Below, in pieces: positions 63,724 to 64,000 of a stretch of 64,000 nucleotides of DNA. The DNA comes from Comamonadaceae bacterium. GTDB taxonomy: Bacteria > Pseudomonadota > Gammaproteobacteria > Burkholderiales > Burkholderiaceae_C. The notes under the pieces were generated by a model, which searched no databases, was not told the DNA's origin, and saw nothing but the letters and a program-made list of their open reading frames with translations. The DNA is taken from NCBI GenBank assembly GCA_027488985.1, contig JAIYAR010000005.1, positions 124,001 through 188,000 of the forward strand, given 5' to 3'. The position numbers and the translations under genes were made by a program. Position 1 is the first letter of the stretch; each line of letters starts with the position of its first letter.

Positions 63724-64000
63724 GCTGCGTACGCCAATTCAGCCTGCAAGGCGGCTTGTGCCATCTGGCGCGCCAGACCGGCTTCATTCAGTAGCACATC
63801 CAGAGCGGGGACATCCGTGTCCCACTCCACCAACGTGGGCACGGCGCCGAAACGCCGGATGGCGTGGCGGTAAACCGCCCACACCGCATCACAAACACGG
63901 CTGCCGTGGTCATCGATCACGATATGGCCGTGGGCGTCATGCACCTCGCAATGCCCGGCCACATGCAACTCACCCACTGCAGCGGGGTGGATGGCATCGA
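63720..64000 (-). CDS. HvfB-like MNIO (DUF692) enzyme, C-terminal part
   Basis: The gene continues beyond the right edge; about 93 C-terminal codons are present. Metal-ligand motifs [10 protein letters not shown] and [14 protein letters not shown], and [11 protein letters not shown], are those of DUF692 multinuclear non-heme iron-dependent oxidases. Such enzymes modify Cys residues of a secreted precursor peptide (bufferin), which helps against copper stress. The precursor gene should lie just beyond the window. It overlaps hvfC by 4 nt. Confidence 0.88.
   Translation of the reverse strand, partial: DAIHPAAVGELHVAGHCEVHDAHGHIVIDDHGSRVCDAVWAVYRHAIRRFGAVPTLVEWDTDVPALDVLLNEAGLARQMAQAALQAELAYAA

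Overview
This window looks like the chromosome of a betaproteobacterium of the order Burkholderiales, most likely family Comamonadaceae (Rhodoferax-like). This is inferred from high G+C coding sequence, the metX-metW pair, the rsmA-surA-lptD block divergent from amgK, a PEP-CTERM protein, an MNIO/bufferin-type cluster, and above all 14 copies of a roughly 45-bp interspersed repeat (core TAGCTGCTCGCGC) of a kind I associate with Comamonadaceae. No rRNA, tRNA, CRISPR array, transposase or phage structural gene was seen.

Layout. 0-4 kb: nagA with its GntR regulator and a membrane diguanylate cyclase. 4-10.4 kb: an accessory region with a NERD-UvrD helicase, an A+T-richer, translationally coupled three-gene operon (Ser/Thr kinase-like protein, compact SF1 helicase, 463-aa protein of no recognised family) and a Fic C-terminal remnant. 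This is the best candidate for an undescribed system and may be antiviral. 10.4-16 kb: DUF2130 coiled-coil protein, two VOC proteins, XRE and MarR regulators with clear palindromic operators, DUF2834/DUF2798 membrane proteins, dienelactone hydrolase. 16-20.7 kb: a lone homoserine dehydrogenase preceded by a Thr/Ile-rich leader peptide and alternative hairpins, then zinc-ribbon protein, RIO kinase, Mrr-like protein, DTW/TapT and a CHMI-like tautomerase. 20.7-25.3 kb: Wzy/PglL-like ligase, RarD and BASS transporters, Mpo1-like protein, Crp/Fnr regulator. 25.4-33.9 kb: gap and tkt (central carbon), OYE reductase, PEP-CTERM protein, PBP1A, ParA-like ATPase.

34-45 kb: murU-pepP, ypfH, Bcr/CflA transporter, an H-NOX/hybrid histidine kinase pair (nitric oxide sensing), a rubrerythrin-rubredoxin-DUF2061-reductase peroxide-defence cluster, and the malic enzyme maeB. 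45-54 kb: secreted ribonuclease with barstar, rsmA-surA-lptD (ribosome and outer-membrane biogenesis), amgK, rsmE, MFS transporter. 54-64 kb: chalcone-isomerase-like protein, GGDEF-EAL protein, alpha/beta hydrolase, M20 peptidase, metX-metW under a SAM-II riboswitch plus intrinsic terminator, an ammonium transporter under a sigma-54 promoter, and a bufferin-type cluster (DoxX, HvfC, HvfB) running off the right edge.

Themes: cell-wall amino-sugar recycling (nagA, amgK, murU) is present but scattered. The aspartate-family pathway (hom, metX, metW) carries two independent RNA leader controls. The interspersed repeat has entered several genes in frame or supplies their stop codons, and so contributes to protein sequence.
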